Source of the DNA: Paenibacillus_L residui
GTDB lineage: Bacteria > Bacillota > Bacilli > Paenibacillales > NBRC-103111
Direction: 5' to 3'
NCBI RefSeq assembly: GCF_042677205.1
Contig: NZ_JBHTIU010000039.1
Location: forward strand, 124,001 to 188,000
DNA: 64,000 bases
Made by a program: the position numbers and the translations under genes
Notes under the pieces: generated by a model
Database searches by the model: none
The model's input: only the letters and a program-made list of their open reading frames with translations
Told to the model about the DNA's origin: nothing
Shown here: positions 33,723 through 42,247 of the stretch, in pieces
Layout: each line of letters opens with the position of its first letter
Position numbering within the stretch: position 1 is the first letter of the stretch

Positions 33723-34170
33723 GGTTTTACGTGAAATCCGCAGGCCTTTTTGGGGAAATCTGGAGTGCGATGCCCTATTCTAGAGCGATTGTGCACGTCT
33801 TTTTCGGTAAAAGCGGCGCCATGCCCTATTCTAGAGCGATTGTGCAGGTCTTTTTCGGTAAAAGTGGCTTCACGCCCTATTCTAGAGCGATTGTGCACGT
33901 CTTTTCGGAAAAGGCGCGTCTCGCCCTGATCTAGAGCAATTGTGCACGTCTTTTCGGAAAAGGCGCGTCTCGCCCTGATCTAGAGCAATTGTGCACGTCT
34001 TTTCCTGAAAAAGTGGGCGAGTGCCTTATTCTAGAGCGATTGTGCAGGTCTTCGGAGCGATTTCGGCGAAATCGCTCCATTTTATCAAAAAGAAATGCAC
34101 TTTTGATCGTCTTTCGCTCTTTTTTGGAAAAAGGGCCGGATTTTAATGTACTTTTGCTCGTCTTTGAGCT
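33723..34170 (+). repeat. Composite repeat element A: six 49-51 bp units plus terminal module
   Basis: A degenerate first unit (33727-33778) is followed by units starting with TCTAGAG at 33779, 33830, 33881, 33930, 33979 and 34030. Each has a conserved 5' half (TCTAGAGCRATTGTGCASGT) and a 3' half with a small CTTTT/AAAAG hairpin. The last unit runs into a module with the perfect 12-bp-arm hairpin GGAGCGATTTCG/CGAAATCGCTCC (34053-34077) and a tail with TGCACTTTTGATCGTCTTT and TGTACTTTTGCTCGTCTTT. Same structure and orientation as element B. Confidence 0.92.
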
Positions 34171-34790
34171 ATGCTTCCTTACCGCTCGAGCTTTCCCAAC
34201 CTATGAGCAACCTTCCCTGCTTTAATCGTTCATGAGTCTCGTTTCCATTTCAACTTTTACTTATCTCGCCTACGAGCCATTCACCTTTTCACCACTTTAA
34301 CCTTTCTCGCCCATAGGCCATCTTTTCCACTTTAATTTTACACGTTCATGAGTCCCGTTTCCTTTTCCACTTTATTTTTACTCGCTCATGAGCCACACTA
34401 CCCTTTTCCCGCTTTAACTTTTTCCACCTATGAGCTTCCTTCCCTGCTTTAATCGTTCATGAGTCTCGTTTCCATTTCAACTTTTACTTATCTCGCCTAC
34501 GAGCCATTCACCTTTTCACACTTTAATCTTTCTCGCCCATGATCCATGCTTCCTTTTCACTTTATTTTTACTCGCTCATGAGCCACACTACCCTTTTCCT
34601 GCTTTAACTTTTCCCACCTATGAGCTACCTTCCCTGCTTTAATCGTTCATGAGTCCCGTTCCCTCTTCTACTTTTACTTATCTCGCCTACGAGCCATGCA
34701 CCTTTTCACCGCTTTTACTTTTCCCACCTAGTGAGCCACTTTTTCCACGTTACCTTTTTCTCGCCAATGAACCTGTGGTAATCGTCCGTA
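34171..34790 (+). repeat. Degenerate pyrimidine-rich minisatellite, about 16 units of 28-43 bp
   Basis: Units around an ATGAG or ACGAG word (for example 34231, 34271, 34347, 34387, 34458, 34498, 34577, 34648, 34688), each followed by C/T-rich sequence and TTTACTT or CTTTAA. A higher-order block starting CCTTCCCTGCTTTAATCG recurs at 34211, 34438 and 34628. Every frame is interrupted by stops. One further copy-like stretch follows element B at about 36150-36195. Confidence 0.8.
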
Positions 34791-34857
34791 AAAATTACTA
34801 TTAAATTCCATCGCAATACTAAATCAAAAAACTGAATAAGCTATTCTTCCGATTCCA

Positions 34858-34886
34858 TTGTATACATGATAATATAGAGTTATAAA
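34858..34886 (+). promoter_or_regulatory. Promoter of the nuclease-like gene
   Basis: TTGTAT (34858-34863) and TATAAA (34881-34886) with a 17-bp spacer. Confidence 0.6.
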
Positions 34887-34895
34887 GTGACGAAG

Positions 34896-34942
34896 AACGT
34901 CCCTATTCATCTCTTGATGGATTAGGGGCGTTTTATTTTTTT
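34896..34942 (+). terminator. Attenuator-like terminator between promoter and ribosome binding site
   Basis: AACGTCCCTA (34896-34905) pairs with TAGGGGCGTT (34923-34932), with inner pairing of TTCATC to GATGGA; a T-rich run ends at 34942, directly against GGAGGAGG (34943-34950). A transcript from the promoter just upstream must read through it to reach the gene. Confidence 0.75.
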
Positions 34943-34957
34943 GGAGGAGGGATTTAT

Positions 34958-35632
34958 TTGGAGTTTAAAGAGAAGCATGCAGAATGGTTGAATGATCATT
35001 TGCAAAGAAGATCAGGTGAGAGAAGAGGAAGGCTGGAACGAGGACATAGTCACGGGGAAATTAAATTTTTGCAAAATGTATGGTGGCCGCTCCATGGGAA
35101 TTTTGACCATCTTCATCCTGAATATGAAGTTCCTGATTGGCGGGGCAGACCCTTTTTCATTGACTTTGCTTGGCTCCCCGGACATATCAAAATTGCGTTC
35201 GAAGTAAAAGGATTCGGGCCTCATATCCAAAACATGGACCGTAAACGGTACTGCGATGAATTGAACCGGGAAACATTTCTACAAGGTCTGGGGTTTCGTG
35301 TGGTATCCATTCCTTATGACGACGTGGAATCGCGTCCCGAATTAACGAGAAGCTTGCTAAGAATACTATTAAATCGCTATATGTTAAGTGAGAAAGAAGC
35401 TGAACGCTCCCTTTTTATAGAAAGAGACGTGTTGCTTCTGGCCTTTCAACTTCGACGGCCCATTCGACCGATCGATGTGGTGAAAAAGTTTCAAGTAAAT
35501 CAAAGGACTGCTGTGCGGCTTTTGCGTACTCTTTGCTCCAAGAACAAGCTTCGTCCTATTCCAGGCAAGGTAAGTTCCAAAGTCTATCGATATGAGTTAA
35601 TTCGTAGTTTTTCCGACGATTTCTTATGGTAA
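34958..35632 (+). CDS. PD-(D/E)xK nuclease-like protein with C-terminal winged helix
   Basis: 224 residues, start TTG 34958, 7 bases after GGAGGAGG. Residues 30-130 match the Vsr/DUF559-type restriction-endonuclease fold: Glu34 (HGEIKFLQN), Asp69 (FFIDFAWLPGH) and Glu82-Val-Lys84 (IAFEVKGFG) form the expected E...D...ExK set, followed by RYCDELNRETFLQGLGFRVVSIPYDDV. Residues 150-215 look like a winged helix (RDVLLLAFQL, DVVKKFQVNQRTAVRLLRTLC). No signal peptide. The predicted role is DNA cleavage or nicking at sites recognised by the C-terminal domain. The gene stands alone between two directly repeated composite elements. Target and biological role are unknown. Confidence 0.7.
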   Translation: MEFKEKHAEWLNDHLQRRSGERRGRLERGHSHGEIKFLQNVWWPLHGNFDHLHPEYEVPDWRGRPFFIDFAWLPGHIKIAFEVKGFGPHIQNMDRKRYCDELNRETFLQGLGFRVVSIPYDDVESRPELTRSLLRILLNRYMLSEKEAERSLFIERDVLLLAFQLRRPIRPIDVVKKFQVNQRTAVRLLRTLCSKNKLRPIPGKVSSKVYRYELIRSFSDDFLW

Positions 35633-35680
35633 TTGGAACTTATTACGTTCGTACATGCGAGAAATCTATGATGGGAGAGA

Positions 35681-36140
35681 ACCGTTTACGTGCAAATCTG
35701 CAGGCCGTTTGGGGAAGAGGCGGCGAGTGGCCTATTCTAGAGCAATTGTGCACGTCTTCCCTCGACAAAGCGGCGCCACGCCCCGATCTAGAGCAATTGT
35801 GCACGTCTTTTCGGAAAAGGCGCGTCTCGCCCTGATCTAGAGCAATTGTGCATGTCTTTTCCCGCAAAAGCGGCCAAGTGACTTATTCTAGAGCAAGTGT
35901 GCAGGTCTTTTCGGTAAAAGGCGGCGTCTCGCCCTGATCTAGAGCAATTGTGCAGGTCTTTTCCCGCAAAAGCGGCCAAGTGACTTATTCTAGAGCAATT
36001 GTGCAGGTCTTCGGAGCGATTTTGGCGAAATCGCTCCATTTTATCAAAAAGAAATGCACTTTTGATCGTCTTTCGCCCTTTTTTGGAAAAAGGGCCTGAT
36101 TTTAATGTACTTTTGCTCGTCTTTGAGCTATTTTCCCTTT
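35681..36140 (+). repeat. Composite repeat element B: six 49-51 bp units plus terminal module
   Basis: Begins with a stretch like the start of element A (TTTACGTGCAAATCTGCAGG). Units start with TCTAGAG at 35736, 35787, 35836, 35887, 35938 and 35989. The unit at 35787 is identical to one in element A (33930), and those at 35836 and 35938 are near-identical to each other. The terminal hairpin (36013-36037) and the TGCACTTTTGATCGTCTTT tail match element A closely. Placed directly after the nuclease-like gene. Confidence 0.92.
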
Positions 36141-36214
36141 TTTTGCCAGTAATTTTCCCGCCCAAGGGCCACTCACCCTATTCCGCAGGAACTTTTCATC
36201 ATCAGACGAACCCG

Positions 36215-38536
36215 TTATTCGGCAGCCAATACCTCGTATTCACTCCCGGCCTGCGTGTCGAAAGCATATAAGGCGGCTTCCGGCGAGACTGTGCTGATGA
36301 TTTGCCCCGCGCTATGGACCACCAACGGTTGATCGCTGCGCAGAGTGCAGCGGCTGCCCGCATTGGAGCGGAGGATGGCTCGGGTCAAGCGGCCTGCGGC
36401 CCATTCCAGATCCACCTCGAAGCCGCCTCGCGCCCGCAAGCCGCGGATATGGCCGTCTGCCCATGCAGCCGGCAAGGCAGGCAGCAGCCGCAGCTCTCCT
36501 CCGTGCGATTGCAGGAGCATCTCGGCAACTGCGGCCGTTCCGCCGAAGTTGGCGTCGATCTGGAACGGCGGATGATTGCCGAACAGATTCGGCAGCACCG
36601 ATTGGGCCAGAAGCGCATAGAGATGCTGATAAGCTTGCTCAGCATCTTCCAGCCGCGCCCAGAAGTTGACGATCCATGCCCGGCTCCACCCGGTATGCCC
36701 GCCCCCATGGGCCAGCCTTCGCTCTAACGTCCGTCTCGCCGCATCGGACCAATCCGGCGTCTGGCGAGCGTTGATTTGCTCCCCGGGATGGAGCGCGAAC
36801 AATTGTGAAATATGCCGGTGCCCGGGCTCCGGTTCGTCGTAATCGTGAAGCCACTCCATAATTTGCCCGTGCTTTCCGATTTGCGGCTGCGGGAGACGGC
36901 TTCTCGCTGCTTGAAGCTGTTGGCGGAACGACTCGTCCTCATGCAAAATTTCTGCCGCTTCTATACACGCTGTAAAGAGGGCGTACAATATTTGCGAATC
37001 CATCGACGGCCCCATGCATAGTACGCCTTGGCTGCCGCCGGCAGCCAAATATTTGTTCTCCGGCGACAGGGACGGGCCGGTCACCAGACGGCCCTGCTCA
37101 TCCTCGACCAAATAATCGAGGAAAAACTCGCATGCCTCCTTAAGCGTGGGATAGGCCCGCTGCGCAAGGAAATTTTTGTCCAGCCCATAGCGGTAATGCT
37201 CCCATAGATGGAGCGACAGCCAAGCCGCGCCCATCGGCCAAATAATGGAGGAGAGAATGGCTCCGTCCATGGCCGTGTCTCCCCACAAATTGGTGTTGTG
37301 ATGAGCGACGAAGCCTCTAGCCCCGTACACTCGGGATGCCGTTCGGCGCCCGCTGGCCTTCATGCGGTCGATTAAGTCAAAAAGCGGCGCGTGGCATTCC
37401 GCCAAGTTGCAAACCTCGGCGGGCCAATAATTCATCTCCGTATTAATATTAATCGTATATTTCGATTCCCAGCTCGGGGTAAAATTATCGTTCCAGATGC
37501 CCTGAAGATTGGCCGGAAGCGAGCCGGGGCGGGAGCTGGCCATTAACAGATAACGGCCGAATTGAAAAAACTGCTCGATCAAGCCATGATCCGGTTCCCC
37601 GGCCTGAACCCGCTCCAATCGTTCATCCGTAGGCATGGAAGACCTCCTGCTGGCATCCTCCGGATCAGCCAGCCGCAGCTCCACTCTCCGGAATAAAGCA
37701 CGGTGATCCTGCTCATGCCGGCTGCGCAGCTCTGGATAGGCCGTATTCGCGGCGGATTTCAACCTTCCGCGGCATACTTCCAGCGGCTGCTCATGGCGGT
37801 ATGTCGTTGCCGCTGCGAGATAGAGCGTAATCGAGTCCGCTTCCTCAACCGCGAGGAAATCCCCGACAACCCGCACTCTTCCGCCATCGCTGACTGCTTG
37901 CAGTGCCGCACAATATTCGATCCCGTCCGGGCCGCATTGCCCCGCCATCACGATCGAATCATCGCCAATCGAGACCGTTCCGCGGTCGAAGGGCCGCCGG
38001 CTAAGATTCGCGCTGAGCGTTAATCCTCCGGGCTTGTCACAGAGCAGCCGGATAACCATCACGTCGTCTACGGCACTGCAAAACAGCTCGCGAGTATAGT
38101 TCACCTGGCCGATCGTATATTCGACCCGGGCCACCCCCGCATCCATATCGAGCTCTCTCCGGTAATCCTCTACTTTCCCTTGCTGACCGGAAAAATATAA
38201 ATTCAAATCGCCCAGCGGCTGATAGGGACCGAAATATTTGGGAGACGAGGTTAGCGCCATTCGCGCCAGCCGTTCAGCTTCCTCGGGCCGTCCCGCGAAC
38301 AACAGTCTGCGGATTTCCGCAAGATGCGCCGGTGCGTCGGGGTTGTCTCTCTCCATCGGTCCCCCGTACCAGACTGAATCCTCGTTCAGTTGAATTTTCT
38401 CCTCGGCCATTCTGCCGAATATCATCCCGCCGAGCTTGCCGTTGCCGATCGGAATCGCCTGGACCCATTGGGCGGCCGGCTGACGATACCAAAGCCTGTT
38501 CCTGTTTAACGCGGGGTCTGCTATAACCTCTTGCAA
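36215..38536 (-). CDS. GH95 family alpha-L-fucosidase
   Basis: Inverting fucosidase-type glycoside hydrolase, 773 residues, family length. Start TTG 38536 with GGGAGGG 6 bases upstream. N-terminal beta-domain (LWYRQPAAQWVQAIPIGNGKLGGMIFG, LNEDSVWYGGP, YQPLGDLNLYF), then the (alpha/alpha)6 barrel with LPANLQGIWNDNFTPSWESKYTININTEMNYWPAEVCNL, LVTGPSLSPENKYL (catalytic region with Glu) and HGGGHTGWSRAWIVNFWARL, and a C-terminal beta-domain. No signal peptide, so it should act on imported oligosaccharides. It leads a set of L-fucose-type catabolic genes on the same strand. Confidence 0.93.
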   Translation of the reverse strand: MQEVIADPALNRNRLWYRQPAAQWVQAIPIGNGKLGGMIFGRMAEEKIQLNEDSVWYGGPMERDNPDAPAHLAEIRRLLFAGRPEEAERLARMALTSSPKYFGPYQPLGDLNLYFSGQQGKVEDYRRELDMDAGVARVEYTIGQVNYTRELFCSAVDDVMVIRLLCDKPGGLTLSANLSRRPFDRGTVSIGDDSIVMAGQCGPDGIEYCAALQAVSDGGRVRVVGDFLAVEEADSITLYLAAATTYRHEQPLEVCRGRLKSAANTAYPELRSRHEQDHRALFRRVELRLADPEDASRRSSMPTDERLERVQAGEPDHGLIEQFFQFGRYLLMASSRPGSLPANLQGIWNDNFTPSWESKYTININTEMNYWPAEVCNLAECHAPLFDLIDRMKASGRRTASRVYGARGFVAHHNTNLWGDTAMDGAILSSIIWPMGAAWLSLHLWEHYRYGLDKNFLAQRAYPTLKEACEFFLDYLVEDEQGRLVTGPSLSPENKYLAAGGSQGVLCMGPSMDSQILYALFTACIEAAEILHEDESFRQQLQAARSRLPQPQIGKHGQIMEWLHDYDEPEPGHRHISQLFALHPGEQINARQTPDWSDAARRTLERRLAHGGGHTGWSRAWIVNFWARLEDAEQAYQHLYALLAQSVLPNLFGNHPPFQIDANFGGTAAVAEMLLQSHGGELRLLPALPAAWADGHIRGLRARGGFEVDLEWAAGRLTRAILRSNAGSRCTLRSDQPLVVHSAGQIISTVSPEAALYAFDTQAGSEYEVLAAE

Positions 38537-38571
38537 TCTAATCCCTCCCGGCTACAAGAGTAACTTCTTCC

Positions 38572-39345
38572 CTATGCATTTTTGCCAAACACGACTCCAC
38601 CGTCAATATATAGGGGAGAGCCCATCATAAACTTCGATTCGTCCGATGCCAGGAACAAGGCGGCCTTGGCCACATCCTCCGGCCTTCCCAGCTCGCCGCT
38701 GAGCTGGCGTGTCTTAAGCGATGCGATAGCCGCTTCCGGATCGTCATAAGACGTCCGCAAATAATTCTCGACGAACGGTGTCAGAATCGTACCGGGCAAG
38801 AGAGCGTTGACCCGAATGTTATACGGGGCATAATCGACCTGCATCGATTTCGTCAGAGCCAGAACCGCACCTTTGGTCGCTGCATAAGAAGCGCGCCGGG
38901 CCAAGCCGATTTCGGCAATACAGGAAGACATGTTAATAATCGAGCCTTCCTTGCGCTCCATCATATGCGACAGCACATATTTAGAGGGCAGATATACTCC
39001 CTTGATATTAATGCTCATCACCTTGTCCCAATTCTCCGGCTCCACCTCATGGAGAGCGCCGACTCCACTGATGCCGGCGTTGTTGAACAACACGTCAATC
39101 CTTCCCCATTTGGCTATCCCCTGAGCAACCATAGCCTTAACTTCCTCGGGGCTCGTTACATCCGCCTTCAGGAAGATAGCTTCCCCGCCGTCTTCTGCAA
39201 TCTGCTTGACGGTCTCCCGGCCCTTCTCCTCATCCAGATCGTTAACGATTACGAGTGCGCCTTCCCTGGCGAATAACAGGGCGGTGCTTTGCCCGATTCC
39301 CGAACCGGATCCGGTAATCAGACACACTTTGTCCTTCAATCTCAT
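38572..39345 (-). CDS. SDR oxidoreductase, candidate L-fucose dehydrogenase
   Basis: Classical short-chain dehydrogenase, 257 residues. TGSGSGIGQST (cofactor loop near residue 11), NNAGISG, catalytic Ser (INMSSCIAE) and YAATKGA with the Tyr-x3-Lys pair. Asp near residue 36 (VNDLDEEKG) favours NAD. Start ATG 39345, AGGAGG 7 bases upstream. The position beside a fucosidase, an RbsD-type mutarotase and a sugar-acid dehydratase suggests oxidation of L-fucose (or a related deoxysugar) to its lactone; this is inferred from context. Confidence 0.85.
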   Translation of the reverse strand: MRLKDKVCLITGSGSGIGQSTALLFAREGALVIVNDLDEEKGRETVKQIAEDGGEAIFLKADVTSPEEVKAMVAQGIAKWGRIDVLFNNAGISGVGALHEVEPENWDKVMSINIKGVYLPSKYVLSHMMERKEGSIINMSSCIAEIGLARRASYAATKGAVLALTKSMQVDYAPYNIRVNALLPGTILTPFVENYLRTSYDDPEAAIASLKTRQLSGELGRPEDVAKAALFLASDESKFMMGSPLYIDGGVVFGKNA

Positions 39346-39414
39346 CGTTATACCTCCTGACTCCGTTTATAATATGTACCGCTCATGCATGGGCTCCGGC
39401 TTACTCACCGCCCT

Positions 39415-39801
39415 TCACCCCGATACGATCATAATATTGGCATAGGGCGTCGTATCCCCTGTACGAATGACAGCCCTGGATTCCGGACAAATCTCCTTGA
39501 ATCTGACATGAGGCACAATGGTCCAGCCGACTCCGGGAACGATTTGCTGCATAGCCGCGAAGCGCTCAGGGCTGGCCGCAAGCATTTCTTCCGTGACGAT
39601 GATTCGATCAATAATAAACTCCCGGTTCACGGCCTGCAGAACATCCATGACGGTGGGCAGATCATCCACCAGCGCCAGGTCCAGCCTTTCTACGGACGTA
39701 GGCACCGGGAATCCTTTATCGCTAATTGTGATCAGGTCGGTGTGGCCGGTTTCCGCCAAAATCCGGCTCAATTCCGGATGGAGAATTCCGCTTTTCTTCA
39801 T
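39415..39801 (-). CDS. RbsD/FucU-type sugar mutarotase
   Basis: 128 residues, full length. MKKSGILHPELSRILAETGHTDLITISDKGFPVP and the C-terminal VIRTGDTTPYANIMIVSG are the RbsD signature (the catalytic His is in GHTD). Such proteins interconvert pyranose, furanose and anomeric forms of ribose or fucose. In this gene set, anomer conversion of L-fucose is the likely job, although the sequence is nearer RbsD than FucU. Its ATG overlaps the stop of the preceding small gene (ATGA), so translation is coupled. Confidence 0.88.
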   Translation of the reverse strand: MKKSGILHPELSRILAETGHTDLITISDKGFPVPTSVERLDLALVDDLPTVMDVLQAVNREFIIDRIIVTEEMLAASPERFAAMQQIVPGVGWTIVPHVRFKEICPESRAVIRTGDTTPYANIMIVSG

Positions 39802-40007
39802 TTCCGTTCATCTTCCTTGCCGCCACCGATGACCTGGTTTCGTTGCTCCAGCGTAATCTGCTCGCGTATGGATGGGGCGGGCTTCTTGAAATAGAGCTTT
39901 TCCCGCCCGTCTACCAATACCACACTGACCAGCTCCCAGCCTTGCTCGCCCCAATCCGCCAGGACATCGGTCTCCGTTGTCGTCCTGTACTGCCATCTTG
40001 CCGTCAT
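39798..40007 (-). CDS. Small protein (DUF4177-like), translationally coupled to the mutarotase gene
   Basis: 69 residues, start ATG 40007 with GGGAGG 7 bases upstream. RWQYRTTTETDVLADWGEQG, WELVSVVLVDG and KLYFKKP give the pattern of DUF4177-type small proteins. The end overlaps the next start by ATGA. Its role in the cluster is unknown. Confidence 0.75.
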   Translation of the reverse strand: MTARWQYRTTTETDVLADWGEQGWELVSVVLVDGREKLYFKKPAPSIREQITLEQRNQVIGGGKEDERK

Positions 40008-40101
40008 CCTTCATCCTCCCTCTCAAAGACGCCGCCATCAACGGATCCATATCCTTCTGCCTCGCTCCATAGGCAGCGAATTCTCCCACCGCACGACTTT
40101 C

Positions 40102-40896
40102 TTATCTTTCCATATGATCTTCCGGCTGCGCGGCTTTGACAGTCAATCCGCCGTCCACCATCAGCAAATGGCCGTTCACCTGCATCGCTTCCTCCGACGC
40201 CAAGAAAACAACAGCGTCACCGATCTGCTTAGCCGTACCCAGTCTCTTCATCGGATTCGCTTCAATCTCCTTCTGGCGGATAGAAGGATCGGCCAAATAA
40301 TCGGTACACATATCGGTATCGACCGTGCTTGGGCCTACCGCATTCACATTAATGTTATATTTGCCGAGCTCGATCGCCATTCCTTTGGTCAGCATGTGAG
40401 CGGCTGCCTTCGAGGATTGATAATGGGGAATGACCGGGCTCGTCACCATCAGACTGGCCGTCGACAGGACATTGACGATTTTCCCGTACCGTTTATTCAC
40501 CATTTTCTCCGCCGCCCTCTGCGAGCAGAGGAAAATCGATTTGACATTAGTGTTATAAGTGCGGTCCCAGGTTTCTTCCTTTATCTTCAAAAAGGGCTCA
40601 AACGGAGCAATTCCGGCATTGTTTACCAAAATTTCCACCTCGCCAAGCTCCTGCTCGACCTGCTCGAACATCTCCAGAACCTGATCTTTACGGCCGACAT
40701 CGGCCTGCACTACCATTGCTCTTGAGCCTAGAGCTTCCACCTTGGCCTTGATGGCTTCTGCCAGCTCGCGGGACCGGTCGGACGTATAATTGATGGCCAC
40801 GTCCGCCCCTTCTTCAGCCAATCTAAGCACGATAGCCTCTCCGATACCGCGGCTGCCTCCAGTGACGAGCGCAATTCGCTTTTCCAATCTTTTCAC
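40102..40896 (-). CDS. SDR oxidoreductase, candidate 2-keto-3-deoxy-L-fuconate dehydrogenase
   Basis: 264 residues from GTG 40896 (AAGGGGAG 6 bases upstream); the longer frame lacks a ribosome binding site. TGGSRGIGEAI (cofactor loop), NNAGIAPFEPF, VNVLSTASL with catalytic Ser/Thr and YQSSKAA with the Tyr-x3-Lys pair; the end LLMVDGGLTV is typical. In the cluster it could oxidise the keto-deoxy sugar acid made by the dehydratase, by analogy with the non-phosphorylative L-fucose route; the reaction is inferred. Confidence 0.82.
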   Translation of the reverse strand: MKRLEKRIALVTGGSRGIGEAIVLRLAEEGADVAINYTSDRSRELAEAIKAKVEALGSRAMVVQADVGRKDQVLEMFEQVEQELGEVEILVNNAGIAPFEPFLKIKEETWDRTYNTNVKSIFLCSQRAAEKMVNKRYGKIVNVLSTASLMVTSPVIPHYQSSKAAAHMLTKGMAIELGKYNINVNAVGPSTVDTDMCTDYLADPSIRQKEIEANPMKRLGTAKQIGDAVVFLASEEAMQVNGHLLMVDGGLTVKAAQPEDHMER

Positions 40897-41086
40897 TTTA
40901 TTCTCCCCTTCCGCAGGTATAGCAATGAAAACATGAATACTGGCCCTCAATCGTCGCGGGCTTTTATCTATAATTCCGTGAATCAACTAAGCTTTTCCCG
41001 GCAGCTTTCAGCAGCCCCGGCTTCATGCTTCCGCCTTCGCCTGCCTTTTGCTTCAACACCTCATTGGGCAAAAAGCTTCTGTCCGG

Positions 41087-42247
41087 CTATAGGCTCGGAC
41101 CGATCCGGTTAATACTGAATTCCTGGTGCCCCAGTATTTCTGCCTTCGTCAGCTTGCCCCGACTGACCTCCTGAATTTCCTCCCAGATGCGTTCCCCGGC
41201 TTCCTCCAGACTCAGCGTTCCTGTCAGCATATCGCTGACGTCAACGTCCATGTTGTCGGTCATCCGCTCATACATCTGCTTGTTACCCGTAATCTTGATC
41301 ACCGGCACGACAGCGGATCCGGTTGGCGTGCCCCGCCCGGTAGTGAAGCAGACGATATGTGCTCCGCCTGCGGCCATTCCGGAGACACACTCGATATCGT
41401 TGCCGGGCGAATCCATAAAGTAAAGACCCTGGCCGGGAATCTGCTCGGCATACTCAATGACTCCCTCGATCGGCGCCGTACCGCACTTGCTGATGCAGCC
41501 AAGCGATTTCTCCTCGATCGTCGTCAGGCCGCCGGCAATATTGCCGGGGCTCGGATTTCCCCCGCGCATATCAGCTCCCATCCGCTCGACTTCCTTCTCG
41601 AACCGGTTAACGATATGATATAGCTGCTCCGATATCTCTGGAGTCCTGCACCTGCCGGCAAGCACATGCTCCGCCCCGATAATTTCCGTCGTCTCGCCGA
41701 TGACAATGCTGCCTCCCTGTTGAATCAGACGGTCCGCAGCCACGCCGAGCGCCGGATTCGAGGCAAGTCCGGAGGTCGCGTCAGAGCCTCCGCATTTTAC
41801 CCCTACCTTCAGCTCGCTGAGCGGAATCTCGACCTTCTCCTGGCGGTCCAGCTCCTGCCGCATCCGCTTCGCCAGCTTGGTTCCATGCTGGATAGCCTTC
41901 ACCGATCCCCCGACCGATTGAATATCAAACACCTCTACAGGTTTACCGGTAACCTTAATGGCCTCCGCCAGAGCAATCGGGTCCACCACTTCGCAGCCGA
42001 GACTTACAATGATAACCCCTCCGACGTTAGGGTTACGGCCTGTGCCTGCCAAAACATTAAATGTCCGTTCCTTGTCCGCACCAATTTGACTGCATCCATG
42101 CTGATGAGGAATCGCTACCGTATCCGGAACTAGCTGAGCTATTCTGCTGCACACCTGGTTAGAACAAATTACGGTCGGAATAATCAGCAGATGGTTGCGT
42201 ATCCCTGCCTCTCCGTTCGCTCTCCGGTACCCCATAAATGTACTCAT
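41087..42247 (-). CDS. UxaA-family sugar-acid dehydratase, large (catalytic) part
   Basis: 386 residues, start ATG 42247, which overlaps the stop of the SAF-domain gene by 4 bases. Matches the C-terminal catalytic region of altronate/galactarate dehydratases: GYRRANGEAGIRNHLLIIPTV, HQHGCSQIGAD, GVIIVSLGCEVVDP, VGVKCGGSDATSGLASNPALG, GGLTTIEEKSLGCISKCGTAPIEGV, and GRGTPTGSAVVPVIKITGN. Conserved Cys and His residues can bind iron. The cluster suggests L-fuconate or a related aldonate as substrate. One-gene UxaA proteins join this part to the SAF domain. Confidence 0.88.
   Translation of the reverse strand: MSTFMGYRRANGEAGIRNHLLIIPTVICSNQVCSRIAQLVPDTVAIPHQHGCSQIGADKERTFNVLAGTGRNPNVGGVIIVSLGCEVVDPIALAEAIKVTGKPVEVFDIQSVGGSVKAIQHGTKLAKRMRQELDRQEKVEIPLSELKVGVKCGGSDATSGLASNPALGVAADRLIQQGGSIVIGETTEIIGAEHVLAGRCRTPEISEQLYHIVNRFEKEVERMGADMRGGNPSPGNIAGGLTTIEEKSLGCISKCGTAPIEGVIEYAEQIPGQGLYFMDSPGNDIECVSGMAAGGAHIVCFTTGRGTPTGSAVVPVIKITGNKQMYERMTDNMDVDVSDMLTGTLSLEEAGERIWEEIQEVSRGKLTKAEILGHQEFSINRIGPSL

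Noticed and set aside
33779..36012. CRISPR array
   Set aside because: Units are regular at 49-51 bp, but the variable halves are related to one another and form hairpins, whole units recur in both arrays, and no cas gene is present.
33723..36140. Insertion sequence or transposon bounded by the composite repeats
   Set aside because: The flanking repeats are direct, the gene between them lacks transposase motifs, and no target-site duplication was seen; recombination or domestication is still possible.
33704..36165. Repeat-encoded proteins with 17-residue repeats on the minus strand
   Set aside because: The 51-bp period keeps frames open by chance, but the 49-bp units break them, no ribosome binding sites fit, and the conserved feature is the nucleotide hairpin.
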